Assembly: GCA_017397605.1 (NCBI GenBank)
Contig: JAFQII010000283.1
Span: forward strand, 1 to 5,513
Source of the DNA: Clostridia bacterium
GTDB taxonomy: Bacteria; Bacillota; Clostridia; Oscillospirales; CAG-382
Reading direction: 5' to 3'
Length of the DNA stretch: 5,513 nt
In this document: piece after piece, positions 4,689 to 5,513 of the stretch
Numbering within the stretch: position 1 is the first letter of the stretch
Layout of the letters: each line of letters opens with the position of its first letter
Notes under the pieces: generated by a model
The model's input: the letters and a program-made list of their open reading frames with translations, nothing else
Told to the model about the DNA's origin: nothing
Database searches by the model: none
Position numbers and translations under genes: made by a program

Positions 4689-5513
4689 CTACAATCGGTC
4701 TTTGAGAATACCGTTTAGGAATTCTGCGGCCTTGTCAAAGTTAGAAAAATGAAACAGGTCGTATTTCAACGAGTTTCCGCTGGTGCCGTAGACACTGCAA
4801 AGCGTCAGGTCTCCGTCGGGGCAGTAATACACCGCGCCGCAGTCGTCTGTGGAAAACCATAAAGGCATTCCGCTGTAATAAAGCAACGCGCGATATCGTG
4901 CTTCTTGTGTGGCGTTGCCCGGACTGCCGTAATGGTATGCAAATTCGGTGAGCAGCCTTTCTGCCTGCGCGACTTCGTCATCGTCCAAACGAATGCGCGC
5001 GATCAACGTTTCGCTTTCTTCCTCATAGAGTTCTATCACGACGCTTTTTTTGAATGCGTCGTATTTATACGGGCTGATTCCGTCGGGCAGTGATGCATTG
5101 TCAAAAACCTTTTGTGCCTCAAGAACAGAACGAAAAGAGGTTGTGTTTCGGGTTACGTGTGTGTAATAGACGGTTTCGTTATAAAACATCCAGGCGCCGA
5201 ATTGCTTGATCGGGTTTGCCTGCGAGAGTTCGCTCGTATAGTTCCAAGGATTGGTTTGTTTTTTCAGCTTTTCTTGCTCGGATTCGGTTGGGCGGCGTGC
5301 AAGATCGGTGAATACCGTCAACTGCCGATAATCACTGTTATAATACACAGCGCTGTCCAAAACGGAAATACGTACCGCCAACGTCTCGTACAAATCCTGC
5401 TTCATGTCAAAGCTTGCGTCCGATACGCCCAAGTCAAACCCACCGAAAGACGCAAAATACGCATCCGACGAATAAAAGGACAGCCCGTAATACTTGTGTA
5501 CCACACCGTCGAG
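4689..5513 (-). CDS. Paralogue of the stalked lipoprotein, partial (5' end beyond window)
   Basis: The C-terminal 274 residues of a protein whose frame is open through the right edge. The visible part starts LDGVVHKYYGL, which aligns with KDGTLHTYRGL at residue 162 of the 443-aa neighbour, so roughly 160 residues including any signal peptide and stalk should lie outside. Shared landmarks are YFASFG (19-24), DASFD (32-36), SLPD (141-144), KYD (150-152), ARIRLD (172-177) and YCPDG-x4-C (230-239). The two Cys of the last motif are eight residues apart in both proteins and may form a disulfide. The middle part (75-135) is strongly diverged. GTG at 5504 is an internal Val codon, not a start. No enzyme motif or named family is recognised. 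The gene ends in a strong terminator, so it probably closes a transcription unit of its own. Confidence 0.8.
   Translation of the reverse strand, partial: LDGVVHKYYGLSFYSSDAYFASFGGFDLGVSDASFDMKQDLYETLAVRISVLDSAVYYNSDYRQLTVFTDLARRPTESEQEKLKKQTNPWNYTSELSQANPIKQFGAWMFYNETVYYTHVTRNTTSFRSVLEAQKVFDNASLPDGISPYKYDAFKKSVVIELYEEESETLIARIRLDDDEVAQAERLLTEFAYHYGSPGNATQEARYRALLYYSGMPLWFSTDDCGAVYYCPDGDLTLCSVYGTSGNSLKYDLFHFSNFDKAAEFLNGILKDRL

Noticed and set aside
1..5513. CRISPR array, tRNA, rRNA, insertion sequence or phage attachment site
   Set aside because: No regularly spaced repeats, cloverleaf-like sequence, transposase frame or flanking terminal repeats were seen on either strand.

Overview
The window looks like chromosomal DNA from a low-to-moderate GC Gram-positive anaerobe, most likely a gut-type member of the Clostridia/Eubacteriales. 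Supporting signs are strong Shine-Dalgarno sequences (AGGAGG, AAAGGAG), lipoproteins with a Ser/Glu-rich linker behind the lipobox, and intrinsic terminators. This placement is an inference; no marker gene is present. All six genes lie on the minus strand, so transcription runs from high to low coordinates.

Right edge (5513 to 4689): the C-terminal 274 residues of a secreted or lipoprotein-type protein of unknown function, closed by a near-perfect intrinsic terminator (4648-4685). After it comes a full-length paralogue (4571 to 3240, 443 aa). This is a lipoprotein with a Ser/Glu-rich stalk and the same C-terminal module. Its stop overlaps, as ATGA, the start of a second, unrelated lipoprotein (3243 to 2344, 299 aa) that appears to carry two FxLYD-like beta-sandwich repeats.

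Centre and left (2268 to 1): three membrane proteins in tandem. Two complete ones (2268 to 1405, 287 aa; 1373 to 513, 286 aa) are clear paralogues with about six membrane segments and the look of ABC-2-type transporter permeases. The third (420 to beyond position 1, 140 aa visible) is more divergent but shares the N-terminal architecture and an FEIE motif after the second membrane segment. No ATP-binding cassette protein is in the window; if this is an ABC transporter, its ATPase should lie just outside.

The cassette from 4571 down to at least position 1 is probably one transcription unit: surface lipoproteins first, permeases after. The junctions carry RNA hairpins at or over the stop codons of the 299-aa lipoprotein gene and the 287-aa permease gene. 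These may tune expression between the two lipoproteins and the successive permeases. Both modules show local gene duplication. The substrate and function cannot be told from the sequence.
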